Below the pieces are notes generated by a model. That model saw only the letters and a program-made list of their open reading frames with translations, was not told the DNA's origin and did not search any database. Position numbers and translations under genes: made by a program. Below are positions 1-13,400 of a stretch of 64,000 bases of DNA, piece after piece. Numbering within the stretch: position 1 is the stretch's first letter; each line of letters starts with the position of its first letter. The stretch comes from Arion vulgaris (lineage: Eukaryota; Mollusca; Gastropoda; Stylommatophora; Arionidae). The stretch covers positions 1,691,001-1,755,000 of the forward strand of contig CM036760.1 in NCBI GenBank assembly GCA_020796225.1, given 5' to 3'.

Positions 1-443
1 GACTATTATCAGTTTCACTATAAGTGTGGTTCGACTATTATCAGTTTCACTATAAGTGTGGTTCGACTATTATCAGTTTCACTATAAGTGTGGTTCGACT
101 ATTATCAGTTTCACTATAAGTGTGGTTCGACTATTATCAGTTTCACTATAAGTGTGGTTCGACTATTATCAGTTTCACTATAAGTGTGGTTCGACTATTA
201 TCAGTTTCACTATAAGTGTGGTTCGACTATTATCAGTTTCACTATAAGTGTGGTTCGACTATTATCAGTTTCACTATAAGTGTGGTTCGACTATTATCAG
301 TTTCACTATAAGTGTGGTTCGACTATTATCAGTTTCACTATAAGTGTGGTTCGACTATTATCAGTTTCACTATAAGTGTGGTTCGACTATTATCAGTTTC
401 ACTATAAGTGTGGTTCGACTATTATCAGTTTCACTATAAGTGT
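1..443. repeat. 32-bp tandem array, open at the window edge
   Basis: Almost perfect 32-bp units starting GACTATTATCAGTTTC, 13 full copies plus a partial one. The array begins at base 1, so it continues upstream. Copies are essentially identical, which suggests recent amplification. No founder element is recognisable. Confidence 0.97.
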
Positions 444-454
444 TTTTTGTTTTA

Positions 455-952
455 CAATGAACACTTTCTTGTTTTGTATTGTCCCAATGAACACTTTCTT
501 GTTTTGTATTGTACCAATGAACACTTTCTTGTTTTGTATTGTCCCAATGAACACTTTCTTGTTTTGTATTGTACCAATGAACACCTTCTTGTTTTGTATT
601 GTCTCAATGAACACTTTCTTGTTTTGTATTGTACCAATGAACACTTTCTTGTTTTGTATTGTACCAATGAACACTTTCTTGTTTTGTATTGTCTCAATGA
701 ACACTTTCTTGTTTTGTATTGTACCAATGAACACTTTCTTGTTTTGTATTGTACCAATGAACACTTTCTTGTTTTGTATTGTACCAATGAACACTTTCTT
801 GTTTTGTATTGTCCCAATGAACACTTTCTTGTTTTGTATTGTCTCAATGAACACCTTCTTGTTTTGTATTGTACCAATGAACACCTTCTTGTTTTGTATT
901 GTCTCAATGAACACTTTCTTGTTTTGTATTGTACCAATGAACACCTTCTTCT
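455..952. repeat. 30-bp tandem array
   Basis: About 16.5 units of 30 bp with core CAATGAACACTTTCTTG. They vary mainly at the unit end (GTCC, GTAC or GTCT) and at ACTTTC/ACCTTC. Because 30 is divisible by 3 the array stays open in several frames on both strands, giving 180-200 codon ORFs that are repeat artefacts. It starts only about 12 bp after the preceding 32-bp array. Confidence 0.97.
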
Positions 953-1038
953 ATTATTTAATTGATATACATTTTTGATTGATTTATTAGGTGACATTTC
1001 CACATCGAAGATTGACTGGAAAATGATCTCCAAAATAT

Positions 1039-1170
1039 CTTGTCACTTGTCACGACGGCGCTTGTCACTTGTCACGACGGCGCTTGTCACTTGTCACGAC
1101 GGCGCTTGTCACTTGTCACGACGGCGCTTGTCACTTGTCACGACGGCGCTTGTCACTTGTAACGACGGCG
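1039..1170. repeat. 22-bp tandem array
   Basis: Six 22-bp units containing CACTTGTCACGACGGCG. The last copy has one change (GTAACG for GTCACG). It is GC-richer than the surroundings. Confidence 0.96.
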
Positions 1171-1404
1171 CATTCTGTCATACTTTATTTATCTCTTAAT
1201 ATCTTCCTATTACCTGCTTGTCCCCAACCTTCCCCCACAATACTAACAGTTATCATTCAAATAAGGACTATCATTAAAGCACTCTGGACTTGTCCATAGG
1301 TGCTCCAATCCCTACCTCAACAAAACCAGTAGCTTCCACCTGCCCAAATATACCATGTTGATGTCGATTAATCAATGGTTTTGTATATTTGCTATGTCAT
1401 TCTT
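1171..1404. other. Unassigned spacer
   Basis: No gene is visible. The string CCATAGGTGCTCC near 1,295 also occurs in the 3' ends of the RNase H LINE fragments elsewhere in the window, so a short LINE 3' remnant may be present. Confidence 0.4.
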
Positions 1405-3021
1405 TTCGATACCGAGCAGAAGAGAAGATGGGCAGAACATTTTGAAGAAATATTAAATAGACCTGATCCACCAGTACTACTCAAGTTTGACGAAGAGGCA
1501 AGAAACAGCTCTCTACCAATTAACGAAGAAATGATAAGTCTAGCTGAGGTCAAGGAGGCAATCCATTCCTTGATAAACAATAAAGCAGCGGGTGATGACA
1601 ACACTACTGCAGAAATGCTCAAAGCGGCTGATGATACAACTATTAGCCAGGTACAAGAACTATTTAATAAAGTATGGGAAGAAGAAACTGTCCCAGATCA
1701 ATGGAAGAAGGAAATAATTGTTAAGATCCCCAAAAAGGTGATCTCAAAGATTGCAACAACTGGAGAGGGATCACCCTATTATCAGTAATGACCAAGACTT
1801 TCTGCAAAATCCTTCTTAATAGAATCAAAGGAGCAGTGGACACAAACCTGAGAGAAGAACAAGCTGGTTTTAGACCTGGGAGAAGCTGCTTAGACCAAAT
1901 AATTACCCTACGACTAATTTTGGAGGAACATATTGAGAAACAACAACCACTCATACTAAATTTCATCGATTTTAAGAAAGCCTTTGATAGTCTACACAGA
2001 ATCTCTCTGTGGAATATTCTGAGATGTTATGGAATACCAGACAAAATAATAAACATTATTAAGAGCCTCTATCATGGTTCACAGTGTGCAGTTCGCACTG
2101 ATGGTGGACACATCGACTGGTTTATGGTTGAAACCGGAGTAAAGCAAAGCTGTATTCTATCTCCGCTATTGTTTGGAGTGGCCATTGACTGGGTGATGCG
2201 AAAATATTGCAGGGGCGAAACTGGCATCGATTGGGTAGAAAATAATCAACTAGAAGATTTGGATTTTGCAGATGATATTGCCTTGTTAAGTAGAAACATC
2301 CAAGATATGCAAAGAAAACAGACAACTTGTCATCTATAGCATCAAAAGTTGGACTGCAGATAAGCTATAAAAAAACAAATATAATGAAGACACCTATGGC
2401 AAGTAATGCAGATATCACACTGGAATCTAAAATGATAAAAATAACAGAGCAGTTCACCTATTTAGGTAGCAATTTTGATTGCACAGGAAATGTTTAAAAG
2501 GAATTATGATACGAATTGGCAAAACAACATCAGCTTTTAAAAGTCTAAATAAAATATGGAACTGCAAGTTATATAGTATTAAAATTAAATTACGAATTTT
2601 CAATTCAAATGTTGTATCAGTCCTAACATATGCCAGCGAGAGTTGGAAAATGACTAAAGATATAGAAAGCAAGTTGAATGCATTTGAAAATAGATGTCTG
2701 CGAAAAATAATGAATATAAAATGGAACGAATTCAGGAGAAGTGATGAAATCAGAGACATGTTTGGTCAACCACTAGTGACAACTGTTATAAGAGAGAGAA
2801 GATGGAGATATGTTGGGCACACCTTGAGGAGAAATGATCAACGAATATCAAAGCATGCATTGAAGTGGGATGCAAAGGGTTCAAAAAGAGAGGTGCCTGG
2901 AGCCCCCAAAAGAACTTTGATGAGAGGGCGGGAAAATATCGGTCTCAGTTTCAGGAGCAGATTGAGCGAGTTGCCTAGGATAGAGCGGTATGGAAAAATT
3001 ACTTGGGCCTATGTAACGTAA
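1405..3021 (+). pseudogene. Non-LTR retrotransposon reverse transcriptase, frameshifted copy
   Basis: Decayed LINE ORF covering the reverse transcriptase and C-terminal region. In order: the pre-RT linker (RRWAEHFEEILNRP), the palm entry (DQWKKEIIVKIPKK), an EEQAGFRPGRSC block, FIDFKKAFDSLHR (motif A), a degraded GVKQSCILSPLLF block and LDFADDIALL (motif C, catalytic FADD). After these come the thumb and the C-terminal RRWRYVGHTLRR motif. Frame changes near 1,737 (in an A-run), near 2,325 and an in-frame stop near 2,497 break it. A GRPK-type block follows in altered form (KREVPGAPKRTL). The endonuclease domain is missing, so it is 5' truncated. An RTE-like clade is likely but not proven. A relative of its C-terminus lies at 34,392-34,880. 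Confidence 0.9.
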
Positions 3022-4370
3022 AACGGAAGAGGAATTTTTAAAATTTATTATATATCAAATTAAAGATAAATGAATATCTTTCTAAAATATGTATTATGTC
3101 AGAAAATATAATGTTGTGTTGACTATGTATGAAAAATAATGTATTAAAAAAACTAATTGAAATTGTGAGAACGAAAATCCAACTTGTCAAGGGCCTTATA
3201 AAATTTATTGGAATAAATCAGTCTAACTGCCTTTTATATATGTAATCCATTTATGAATCAAAAACGAAGAAAATAGTGAAGGAGGTATAGTTTATTAGCT
3301 GTTCACAAAGTAACATCAGAAATTCAAAACCCTGTTTTTACAGTCACGGATACCCAAAAAAGATTGATAAACTCTGTTTCAATTGAATTTTAGCAAAGCC
3401 ACGCTGTTGTTTCGTTATCCACACATCACTTAATTTTTCCCGGGTTTAAATTAAATCTTCAATCGGGAAAAAAAAAATAAAACTCAACAAAATAGCAATC
3501 GTTTTTTTAGCGGCGTGGCCCAGGCAGATGAAATAGTTACCGGGTTTCCCCGGTGGAATCAGAAGCGTTGAATGTCATGTCGGTCGTTTCATTCCCCTCT
3601 GATATCGAATTCCCAAACAATCCAGTCGTTACCATACAAAGTGTAATATCTTCTTTTTTTATAAACTATTTGATTTGTCAATTTTGATCTTTTTTAACAC
3701 CAGTGCCAACATGCTGATTAGTCATTTTCACTATTGTCATTAAATAGTATTCTACAACAGACAACGATACTGGGAAAGAAAAGGGAGAAGATGACTATGC
3801 AAGCTTTTAATGGATGAAAAGTATTCTCAAAACAAATATCGAGTAAAGGAAAGGGAGGAAAGAGACTATGCAAGGCTATCAGATGAAATAGTAGAGTCCA
3901 TGAATAACTTTTTTATGGGAGACGGAAGAGGACCAACTTTTGCATTCTATACTTGAGCCAACACTGCAAAGTTATAAGGGGAAACAAGATGTGAAGGGAA
4001 GAATATTATACTATCTAAGAACTTATTTAACTTATTTATCTTCTTCTTCTACGGTTAATGCCTAAACAATTGTTTGAACTTTTCCCGGTCTAGGGCGGTT
4101 TTTTTTATGGCCCCCCAGAAAACCCAAATCCTTCAGTTTCTCCAGGTCGTTTAGGGCGTTTCTATTTCCGTTTTGCGGGGGTTTCCCCTCTAATGCTTGT
4201 CCTGTCACCGATTGTGCTTCGGGGATCCCCGAACCAACGCCTTTTTTTCCTCAACCTGGGGTCATCATGGGTTCCTTTTCTGTTCTTATCCCAGGTCTGT
4301 TAGGTTATTACAACATTTACTGTTGGGGCTGATAGATATCTTCTTCTTTTTTATCTTCTTAAGGAAGTCT
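3022..4370. other. Intergenic, no gene seen
   Basis: AT-rich sequence with short homopolymers and no coding signal on either strand. Around 4,035-4,250 the composition shifts to C/T-rich with runs of G and C, which could be old repeat or poorly polished sequence. Confidence 0.5.
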
Positions 4371-4371
4371 T

Positions 4372-4500
4372 TCATTGCTGTCCTTCCTGGTGGTGACCTT
4401 ACTGGTACGGTTGCTTGTTCCTTCCTGGTGGTGACCTTACTGGTACATGGTTGTCATTGCTGTCCTTCCTGGTGGTGACCTTACTGGTACATGGTTGTAG
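4372..4500. repeat. Short tandem repeat, three copies
   Basis: Three copies of a segment with core CTTCCTGGTGGTGACCTTAC. Spacing is about 37 bp, then about 50 bp, so units differ by an internal deletion. It directly precedes a LINE 3' end. Confidence 0.85.
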
Positions 4501-4539
4501 CCATTGTCTCTTTTAAAAGACCCTCTGAGATAGTAAACA

Positions 4540-4770
4540 GACATGAAGGGTTGGAAAGACCATCATGAAAGAATGCATCCTGAAAAAGGGTAGAAGAGAA
4601 AGACAATGGAAAGATGGATTGGGGATGTAACTGGTTATTTGAACATGACTGTAGAGGGGGGAAATCGACATCAGAGAGAGAGAGAGAGAGAGAGAAAAAA
4701 AAGTTCAGAAGGACTTTTTGGGTTTGGGGCAAATGTTCTCCCTAGACAGGTATTTGATGATGGACCTGTA
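4540..4770 (+). pseudogene. LINE 3' end fragment (HEGLE-type family)
   Basis: The sequence parallels the 3' end of the LINE at 34,955-35,465: AGACATGAAGGG, then CATCATG, AAGATGGATT, a GA microsatellite at 4,674-4,694, then GAAGGACT and TTTGATGATG. It encodes decayed remains of the C-terminal RHEGLE block with no intact frame. The GA tract is at the same element position in both copies, so it travels with the LINE. Confidence 0.75.
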
Positions 4771-5035
4771 TCGGGGTTGATAGAATAAAAAGCTGGACAC
4801 CGATAGAAAAATCCCTTCACTGCACCCCCGAGTGCGACGTAAGAAAATATGTATGCTAAAGTTGATCCTATCTGGCTGAATTTGTACCAGAAAAAAATTT
4901 GAAAAACTTACACACTTGTTTGGGTTTGTGTTGTGTTGTCTATTATGTGGTTTAATTGCTTTTTTTTTTCTTTCTATTTTCGATGACAAAAAACGGATAT
5001 ATGACAAACATTAACCACTTGATAAAAACATTTTT

Positions 5036-5165
5036 TGGGTCTGTATTTTCTTTGCCCGCTTGTAGTCTGTATTTTTTTTTGGACACTTTGTAGTCTGTAT
5101 TCTTTTTTGGACATTTTTAGTCTGTTTTTTCTTGTGACACTTGTGTCTGTATTTTTTGTGACCCC
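5036..5165. repeat. Degenerate ~28-bp tandem repeat
   Basis: Four or five imperfect units built on GTAGTCTGTATTTTTTTT followed by GGACAC. Unit length varies with the T-run. Confidence 0.8.
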
Positions 5166-5336
5166 TAAACATAATCTGTGTGACTAGTTGATGGAAGTGA
5201 GAGTCTGACATTGTGGTCCGATTTTTCTGTTTGTTCTGAAAAAGCACCATGTCCCTTCAGAGAAACCCATATTAAAAGGTTCATTCATGTAAATATTTTT
5301 TGTTTATTCCCCCAAACCCCTCAAACAGCCCAAAAT

Positions 5337-5500
5337 TCAATTTGTTTTGGAAGGTAAAACCTTTTGTTCACAGTTCATATGTCGGTTCCAATTCTCCCCT
5401 TTTTGGGTTTTCCCAAACAAAGCACACGAAATCCCAACCGTCTCCTGTGTGAAATAATTCCAGAATAAACAGCCGTTTACAGCCAAAAAAAGAAACCCTT
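5337..5500 (-). pseudogene. Possible BED-type zinc finger remnant
   Basis: On the minus strand a short frame reads FWNYFTQE, then CALFGK, then NRHMN. This resembles the W-x-YF, C-x2-C and (N/K)xxRH layout of BED zinc fingers of hAT-type transposases, except that the second zinc cysteine is Phe. The match is short and I rate it weak. Flanking sequence shows no other recognisable domain. Confidence 0.25.
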
Positions 5501-5669
5501 CCCCATAAATGCAATGGCCGTCGAAAATCAACAAAAAACTGTTCACCTTGAATGGCAATTCGTCAAAGGAACATCTTTCCCGAAAAAACCCAGCTATCTG
5601 CACACGCAATATAACTGCATCGGCAGTTTGAGTGGGTTCGTCATAACCCTTGTACGCCATTTTCGAATA

Positions 5670-6720
5670 CCACCCAATAACAGCGACCACAGTCAAACAA
5701 GAACAGTCCACAGTCAAACAAGAACAGCGACCAATCAAACAAGAACAACGACCACAGTCAAACAAGAACAGCGACCACAGTCAAACAAGAACAGCGCCCA
5801 AGTCAAACAAGAACTATGTCCACAGTCAAAAAGAACAGCGACCACAGTCAAAAAAATACGCCCCAATCAAACAAGCTACGACCACAGTCAAACAAGAACA
5901 GCGACCACAGTCAAACAAGAACAGCGACCACAATCAAACAAGAACAACGACCACAGCCAAAAAAGAACTACGACCACAGCCAAACAAGAACAGCGACCAC
6001 GTCAAACAAGAACTACGTCCACAGTCAAACAAGAAAAACGCCCCATCAAAAAGAACAGCGACCACAGTCAAAAAAGAACTACACCACAGCCAAACAAGCA
6101 CGACCACAGTCAAACAAGAACAGCGACCACAGTCAAAAAAGCAGCGCCCAAAGTCAAAAAAAACAACGACCACAGTCAAACAAGAACAGCGCCCACAGTC
6201 AAACAAGAACAGCGACCACAGTCAAACAAGAACAGCGACCACGTCAAACAAGAATTCCCCCAAGTCAAACAAGAACAGCGCCCACAGTCAAACAAGAACT
6301 ACGACCACACCCAAACAAGAACAGCGACCCAGTCAAAAAAGAACAGCGACCAAATCAAAAAGAAAGCGAACAGCAAAAAGAAAGGACCACAGACAAACAA
6401 AAACAGCGACCACGTCAAACAAGAACGCGCCCAAAGTCAAAAAAGAACAAAAAACAGTCAAAAAGAACAACGCCCACAGTCAAACAAGAACAGCGACACA
6501 GTCAAACAAGAACAGCGACCAAGTAAAACAAGAACTACGTCCACAGTCAAACAAGAACAGCGACCACAGTCAAACAAGAACAGCGACCACAGTCAAATAG
6601 AACAACGCCCACAGTAAAAAACAAGCATCCACAGTCAAACAAGAACTAGACCACAATCAAACAAGAACAGCGCCACAGTCAAAAAAGAACGTGCCCCAAT
6701 CAAACAAGAGCACGTCCACA
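5670..6720. repeat. 23-bp tandem array (AACAAGAACAGCGACC type)
   Basis: About 45 degenerate units of roughly 23 bp combining CAGTCAAACAAGAAC and AGCGACCA. Single-base and short indels are frequent, so the frame drifts constantly. It passes without a gap into the 41-bp compound array and shares the CAGTCAAACAAGAAC half-unit with it. Confidence 0.93.
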
Positions 6721-9700
6721 ACAAGAACCATGACTACAGTCAAGCAAGAACACGCCCAAAAACAAAACCATGACTACAGTAAAACAAGACACGCAAAAAA
6801 CAAGAATTTACTACAATAAAAACAAGAACACGTCCACAACAAGAACCATGACTACAGTCAAGCAAAAAACACGCCCAAAACAAGATCCAGCCCCCAAACA
6901 AAAAGCCGTCCACAACAAGAACCATGACTACAGTCAAAAAAGAACACGTCCACAAACAAGAACCTGACTACGTCAAACAAGAACACGTCCAAAAAAAGAA
7001 CCGATACGCAAAAAAGAACACGTCCACAAAAAAGAACCATTACTACAATCAAACAAGAACACGCCCCAAAAACAAGAACCATGCTACAGTCAAAAGAAAC
7101 GTCCACAAACAAGATCCACGTCCACAATCAAACAAGAACACGCCCACAAACAAAAACCCATGCTCGTAAACAAGAACACGCCCACAAACAAGAACCATTA
7201 CTAAACAAAAAGAGCACGTCAAAAAACAAAATCAATACAATCAAACAAGAACACGTCCACAAAAAAGATCCAAGTCCAAAATCAAACAAGAACACGTCCA
7301 CAAACAAGAACCATGACTACAGTCAAACAAGAACACGTAAAAAACAAGAACCATGACTACAGTCAAACAAGAACACGTCCACAAACAAGAACCATGACTA
7401 CAGTCAAACAAGAACACGTCCAAAACAGAACCATTACTACAATAAAACAAGAACAGTCCACAAACAAGAACCAGGGACTACAGTCAAGCAAGAACACGTC
7501 CAAAACAAGATACGTCACAATCAAACAAGAACACGCCCATAACAAGAACCATGACTACAGCAAACAAGAACACTTTCCACAACAAGAACATGACTAAGTC
7601 AAACAAGAAATCGCCAAACAAAAAACCATGACTAAGTCAAACAAGAACAGTCCACAAACAAGAACATGACTACAGTCAAGCAAGAACACGTCCAAAACAA
7701 GAACCATGACTACAGTCAAACAAGAACACGTCCACAAACAAGAACACGTCCACAAACAAGAACATGTCCACAATCAAACAAGAACCATGATTACAGCAAA
7801 CAAGAAATACGTCAAAACAAGAACACGTCCACAAACAAGAACACGTCCAAATCAACAAGAACCATGACTACAGTTAAAAAAGAACAGTCCAAAAAGAACC
7901 ATGACTACAGTCAAGCAAGAACAGTCCACAAACAAGATCCCGTCCACAATCAACAAGAACACGTCCAAAACAAGAACCAGACAAAGTCAAACAAGAACAC
8001 GTCCACAAACAAGAACCCATGACTACAGTCAAACAAGAACACGTCCACAAACAAGAACCATACTACATCAAAAAAAGAACACGTCCACAAAAAGAACCAT
8101 GACTACAGTCAAACAAAAAAGTCCACAAAAAGATCCACGTCCACCAATCAAACAAGAACACGTCCACAAACAAGAAACCATGACTAAGTCCAAACAAGAA
8201 CACGTCCACAAACAAGAACCATGACTACAGTCAAGCAAGAACACGTCCACAAACAAGAACCATGACTACAGTCAAAAAAGAACACGTCCACAAACAAGAA
8301 CGTCCACAAACAAGAACACGCCCACAATCAAACAAGAAACCATAAACTACAGTCAAACAAGAACACGTCCACAAACAAGAACCATGATACAGCCAAAAAG
8401 AACACGTCCACAAACAAGAACCATGACTACAGTCAAACAAGAACACGTCCACAAACAAGAACCATTTTTACAATCAAACAAGAACACGTCCAAAACAAGA
8501 ACCAGACTCAGTCAAACAAGAACACGTCCACAACAAGAACCATGATTTACAAGTCAAACAAGAACACGTCCACAACAAGAACCATGACTACGTCAAACAA
8601 GAACACGTCCACAAACAAAAACCCATGCTACAGTCACAAAAACACGCCCACAAACAAGAACCATGACAAAGGGTCAAACAAGAACAGTCCACAAACAAGA
8701 ACAGTCCACAAACAAGAACATGTCCAAATCAAACAAGAACCATGACTACAGTCAAACAAGAACACGTCAAAACAAGAACACGTCCAAAACAAGAACACGT
8801 CCACAATCAAACAAGAACCATGACTACAGTCAAACAAGAACACGTCCACAAACAAGAACCATGACTACAGTCAAGCAAGAACACGTCCACAAAAAGACCC
8901 AGGGTCACAATCAAACAAGAACACGTCCACAACAAAGAACCCATGACTTCAGTCAAACAAGAACACGTCACAAACAAGAACTCATGACTACAGTCAAACA
9001 AGAACACGTCCACAAACAAGAACCATGGACACAGTCAAACAAGAACACGTCACAAACAAGAACCATGACTACAGTCAAACAAGAACACGTCCACAAAAAA
9101 AGATCCACGTCCACAATCAAACAAGAACACTTTCCACAAACAAGAACCATGACTACAGTCAAACAAGAACACGTCCACAAACAAGAACCATGACTACAGT
9201 CAAGCAAGAACACGTCCACAAACAAGAACCATGACTACAGTCAAACAAGAACACGTCCACAAAACAAGAACACGTCCAAAACAAGAACACGTCCACAATC
9301 AAACAAGAACCATGACTACAGTCAAACAAGAACACGTCCACAAACAAGAACCATGACTACAGTCAAACAAGAACACGTCCACAAACAAGAATAGACTACA
9401 GTCAAACAAGAACACGTCCACAAACAAGAACCATTACTACAATCAAACAAGAACACGTCCACAAACAAAAACCCATACTACAGTCAACAAGAAACACGTC
9501 CACAAACAAGAACCATGACTACAGTCAAACAAGAACACGTCCACAAACAAGAACCATGACTACAGTCAAACAAGAACACGTCCAAAACAAAAAACCCAAG
9601 ACTACAGTCAAACAAGAACACGTCCACAAACAAGAACCACGTCCACAATCAAACAAGAACACGTCCACAAACAAGAACCATGACTACAGTAAAACAAGAA

Positions 9701-10425
9701 CACGTCCACAAACAAGAACCATTACTCAATCAAACAAGAACACGTCCAAAAACAAGAACCATGACTACAGTCAAGCAAGAAACGTCCACAAACAAGATCC
9801 ACGTCCAAAATCAAACAAGAACACGTCCACAAACAAGAACCATGACTACAGTCAAACAAGAACACGTCCACAAACAAGAACCATGACTACAGTCAAACAA
9901 GAACACGTCCACAAACAAGAACCATGACTACAGTCAAGCAAGAACACGTCCACAAACAAGAACCATGACTACAGTCAAACAAGAACACGTCCACAAACAA
10001 GAACAGCCCACAAACAAGAACACGTCCACAATAACAAGATGACTACAGTCAAACAAGAACACGTCCACAAACAAAAACCCATGTCCACAAACAAGAACAC
10101 GTCCACAATCAAACAAGAACCATGACTACAGTCAAACAAGAACACGTCCACAACAAGAACCATGACTACAGTCAAACAAGAACACGTCCACAAAAAAGAA
10201 CCATGATACAGTAAAAAGAACACGTCCACAAACAAGCACCGTCCACAAACAAGAACACGCCCACAATCAAACAAAAACCCAGACTACAGTCAAACAAGAA
10301 CACGTCCACAAACAAAAAACCATGACTACAGTCAAACAAGAACACGTCCACAAACAAGAACACGTCCACAAACAAAGAACACGTCCACAATCAAACAAGA
10401 ACCATGACTACAGTCAAACAAAGAT
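6721..10425. repeat. 41-bp compound tandem array
   Basis: About 90 units, each an 18-bp half (ACACGTCCACAAACAAGA) plus a 23-bp half (ACCATGACTACAGTCAAACA). Many copies have lost or duplicated one half, for example runs of ACGTCCACAAACAAGA alone. Indels such as missing C or CA, and AAACCC for AAGAACC, occur in most units. ORFs here are artefacts. Confidence 0.95.
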
Positions 10426-10780
10426 CCGTGACTCGATATTGTGATTTCTTTGTTATGATATACACAGAGACATAATATGGGATGCTTACTTGTCATGTAG
10501 ATAAACCAAGTTCCGATGTTTAAGTGATATGCCCTCATGATGTGAGTCATCACAAGCGCATCAAGTGTTCACCCACTTAGCATCATCCACTTCAACAACG
10601 TTTTACCGACAAATACTTTTTTTATTTTCTAATATACAAAACAACAAAATAAAGAAACTATTTTGTTACTATTAATAACTACAACATTACAACAGCAATC
10701 ATTAACAGTATAAATACAACTGATAGTTGCATATTCTAATGTGTTATAATTGTTTATGACAATCTCAACTCTACACCGTT
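10426..10780. other. Unassigned spacer
   Basis: AT-rich single-copy sequence between two arrays. No gene, tRNA or transposon end recognised. Confidence 0.5.
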
Positions 10781-10781
10781 T

Positions 10782-11812
10782 ATATTATTTCTTACTACTG
10801 TAAAACAGAATGAAAATCTATGTCTATGTTATTTCTACTACTGTAAAACAGAATGAAAATCTATGTCTATGTTATTTCTCCCACTGTAAAACAGAATGAA
10901 AATCTATGTCTATGTTATTTCTACTACTGTAAAACAGAATGAAAATCTATGTCTATGTTATTTCATACTGTAAAACAGAATGAAAATCTATGTCTATTTT
11001 ATTTCTACTACTGTAAAACAGAATGAAAATCTATGTCTATGTCTATTTCTACTACTGTAAAACAGAATAAAAAATCTATGTCTATGTTATTTCTACTACT
11101 GTAAAACAGAATGAAAATATATGTCTATGTTATTTCTACTACTGTAAAACAGAATGAAAATATATGTCTATGTTATTTCTACTACTGTAAAACAGAATAA
11201 AAAATATATGTCTATGTTATTTCTACTACTGTAAAACAGAATGAAAATATATGTCTATGTTATTTCTACTACTGTAAAACAGAATGAAAATATATGTCTA
11301 TGTTATTTCTACTACTGTAAAACAGAATGAAAATATATGTCTATGTTATTTCTACTACTGTAAAACAGAATGAACATATATGTCTATGTTATTTTACTAC
11401 TGTAAACAGAATGAAAATCTATCTATGTTATTTCTACTACTGTAAAACAGAATGAAAATCTATGTCTATGTCTATTTCTACTACTGTAAAACAGAATGAA
11501 AATCTATGTCTATGTTATTTCTACTACTATAAAACAGAATGAAAATATATGTCTATTTTATTTCTATACTGTAAAACAGAATGAAAATATATGTTTTTAT
11601 TTCTACTACTGTAAACAGAATGAAAATATAGGGCTATGTTATTTCTATCTGTAAAAGAATGAAAAATATGTTATGTTATTTCTACTACTGTAAAACAGAA
11701 TGAAAATATATGTTATTTTATTTCTACTACTGTAAAACAGAATGAACTATATGTCTATGTTATTCTACACTGAAAACAGTATATAATCTATGTCTATGTT
11801 ACTTCTACTATT
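10782..11812. repeat. 43-bp tandem array
   Basis: About 24 units of 43 bp with core TACTGTAAAACAGAATGAAA followed by a CTATGTCTAT segment. An ATATATG/ATCTATG substitution is shared by neighbouring blocks, and degeneracy increases towards the right end. Confidence 0.95.
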
Positions 11813-11825
11813 AAACTAAACTAAT

Positions 11826-13400
11826 CTAGTAGATACAGGAGGATACTATAATAGTTAATATATGTAGATAAAAGTAGGATCCCTACAATAGTTAATGATG
11901 TAGATACACGTAGGAAAATACAATAGTTAATGTAGTAGATACACCAGAATACTAAAGTTAATGTATGTAGATACAAGTAGGATACTATAATAGTTGATGT
12001 ATGTAGATACAGTAGGAAAACTACAATAGTTAATGTATGTAGATACACAGGATACTACAATAGAATGTATGTAGATACACGCAGGATACTATAATAGTTA
12101 ATGTATGTAGATACACGTAGGATACTACAATAGTTAATGTATGTAGATACACATAGGATACTACAATAGTTAATGTAATGTAGATACACTTTGGATACTA
12201 CAATAGTTAATGTGTAGATACACTAGGATACAAATAGTTAATGTATGTAGATACACGTAGGATACTAAATAGTTAATGTATGTAGATACACATAGGATAC
12301 TAAATAGTTAAGTATGTAGATACACGTGGGATACTACAATAGTTAATGTATGTAGATACACGCAGGATACTATAATAGTTAATGTATGTAGATACACGCA
12401 GGATACTATAATAGTTAATGTATGTAGATACACGTAGGATACTACAATGGTTATGTATGAGATAAAGTAGGATACTATAATAGTTAATGTATGTAGATAC
12501 AAGTAGATTACAATGGTTAATGTATGTAGATACAAGTAGGATACTATAATAGTTAATGTATGTAGATACACATAGGATACTACAATAGTTAATGTATGTA
12601 GATACACGTAGGATACTACAATAGTTAATGTATGTAGATACACTGGGATACTACAATAGTTAATGTATGTAGATACACATAGATACTACAATAGTTAATG
12701 TATGTAGATACACGTAGAATACTACAATAGTTAATGTATGTAGATACACGCGGGATACTATAATAGTTAATGTATGTAGATACACGAGGATACTATAATA
12801 GTTAATGTATGTAGATACAAGAGGATACTATAATAGTTAATGTATGTAGATACAAGTAGGATACTACAATGGTTAATGTATGTAGATAAAAGTGGGATAC
12901 TATAATAGTTAATGTATGTAGATCATAGGATACTACAATAGTTAATGTATGTAGATACACGAGGATACTACAATAGTTAATGTGTAGATACACGCAGGAT
13001 ACATAATAGTTAATGTATGTAGATACAGTAGGATACTACAATAGTTAATGATGTAGATACAAGTGGGATACTATAATATTTAATGTATGTAGATACACGT
13101 GGGATACTATAATAGTTAATGTATGTAGATACAAGTAGGATACTATAATAGTTAATGTATGTAGATACACGAAAGATACTATAATAGTTAATGTATGTAG
13201 ATACAAGTAGGATACTATAATAGTTAATGCATGTAGATACAAGTAGATAAATAATAGTTAATGTATGTAGATACAAGTAGAATACTATAATAGTTAATGT
13301 ATGTAGATACAAGTAGGATACTATAATAGTTAATGTATGTAGATACAAGTAGGATACTACAATAGTTAATGTATGTAGATACACGTGGGATACTAATAGT
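11826..13400. repeat. 36-bp tandem array
   Basis: About 43 units of 36 bp with core GATACTACAATAGTTAATGT and then ATGTAGATACACG. CAC/CAA and TACAATAG/TATAATAG variants are interspersed. 36 is a multiple of 3, so the minus strand stays open for stretches reading YLHTLTIVVS; these are not genes. Confidence 0.95.

Noticed and set aside
376..1033. Four overlapping 180-200 codon ORFs on both strands
   Set aside because: They arise from 30-bp units (multiple of 3) and have no composition beyond the repeat; not genes.
5514..6617. 367-codon ORF rich in Lys, Gln, Asn, Thr
   Set aside because: Most of it is the 23-bp array; all three frames are open because stops are rare in CAAACAAGAAC-type sequence. 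Only the first part is unique and has no recognised domain.
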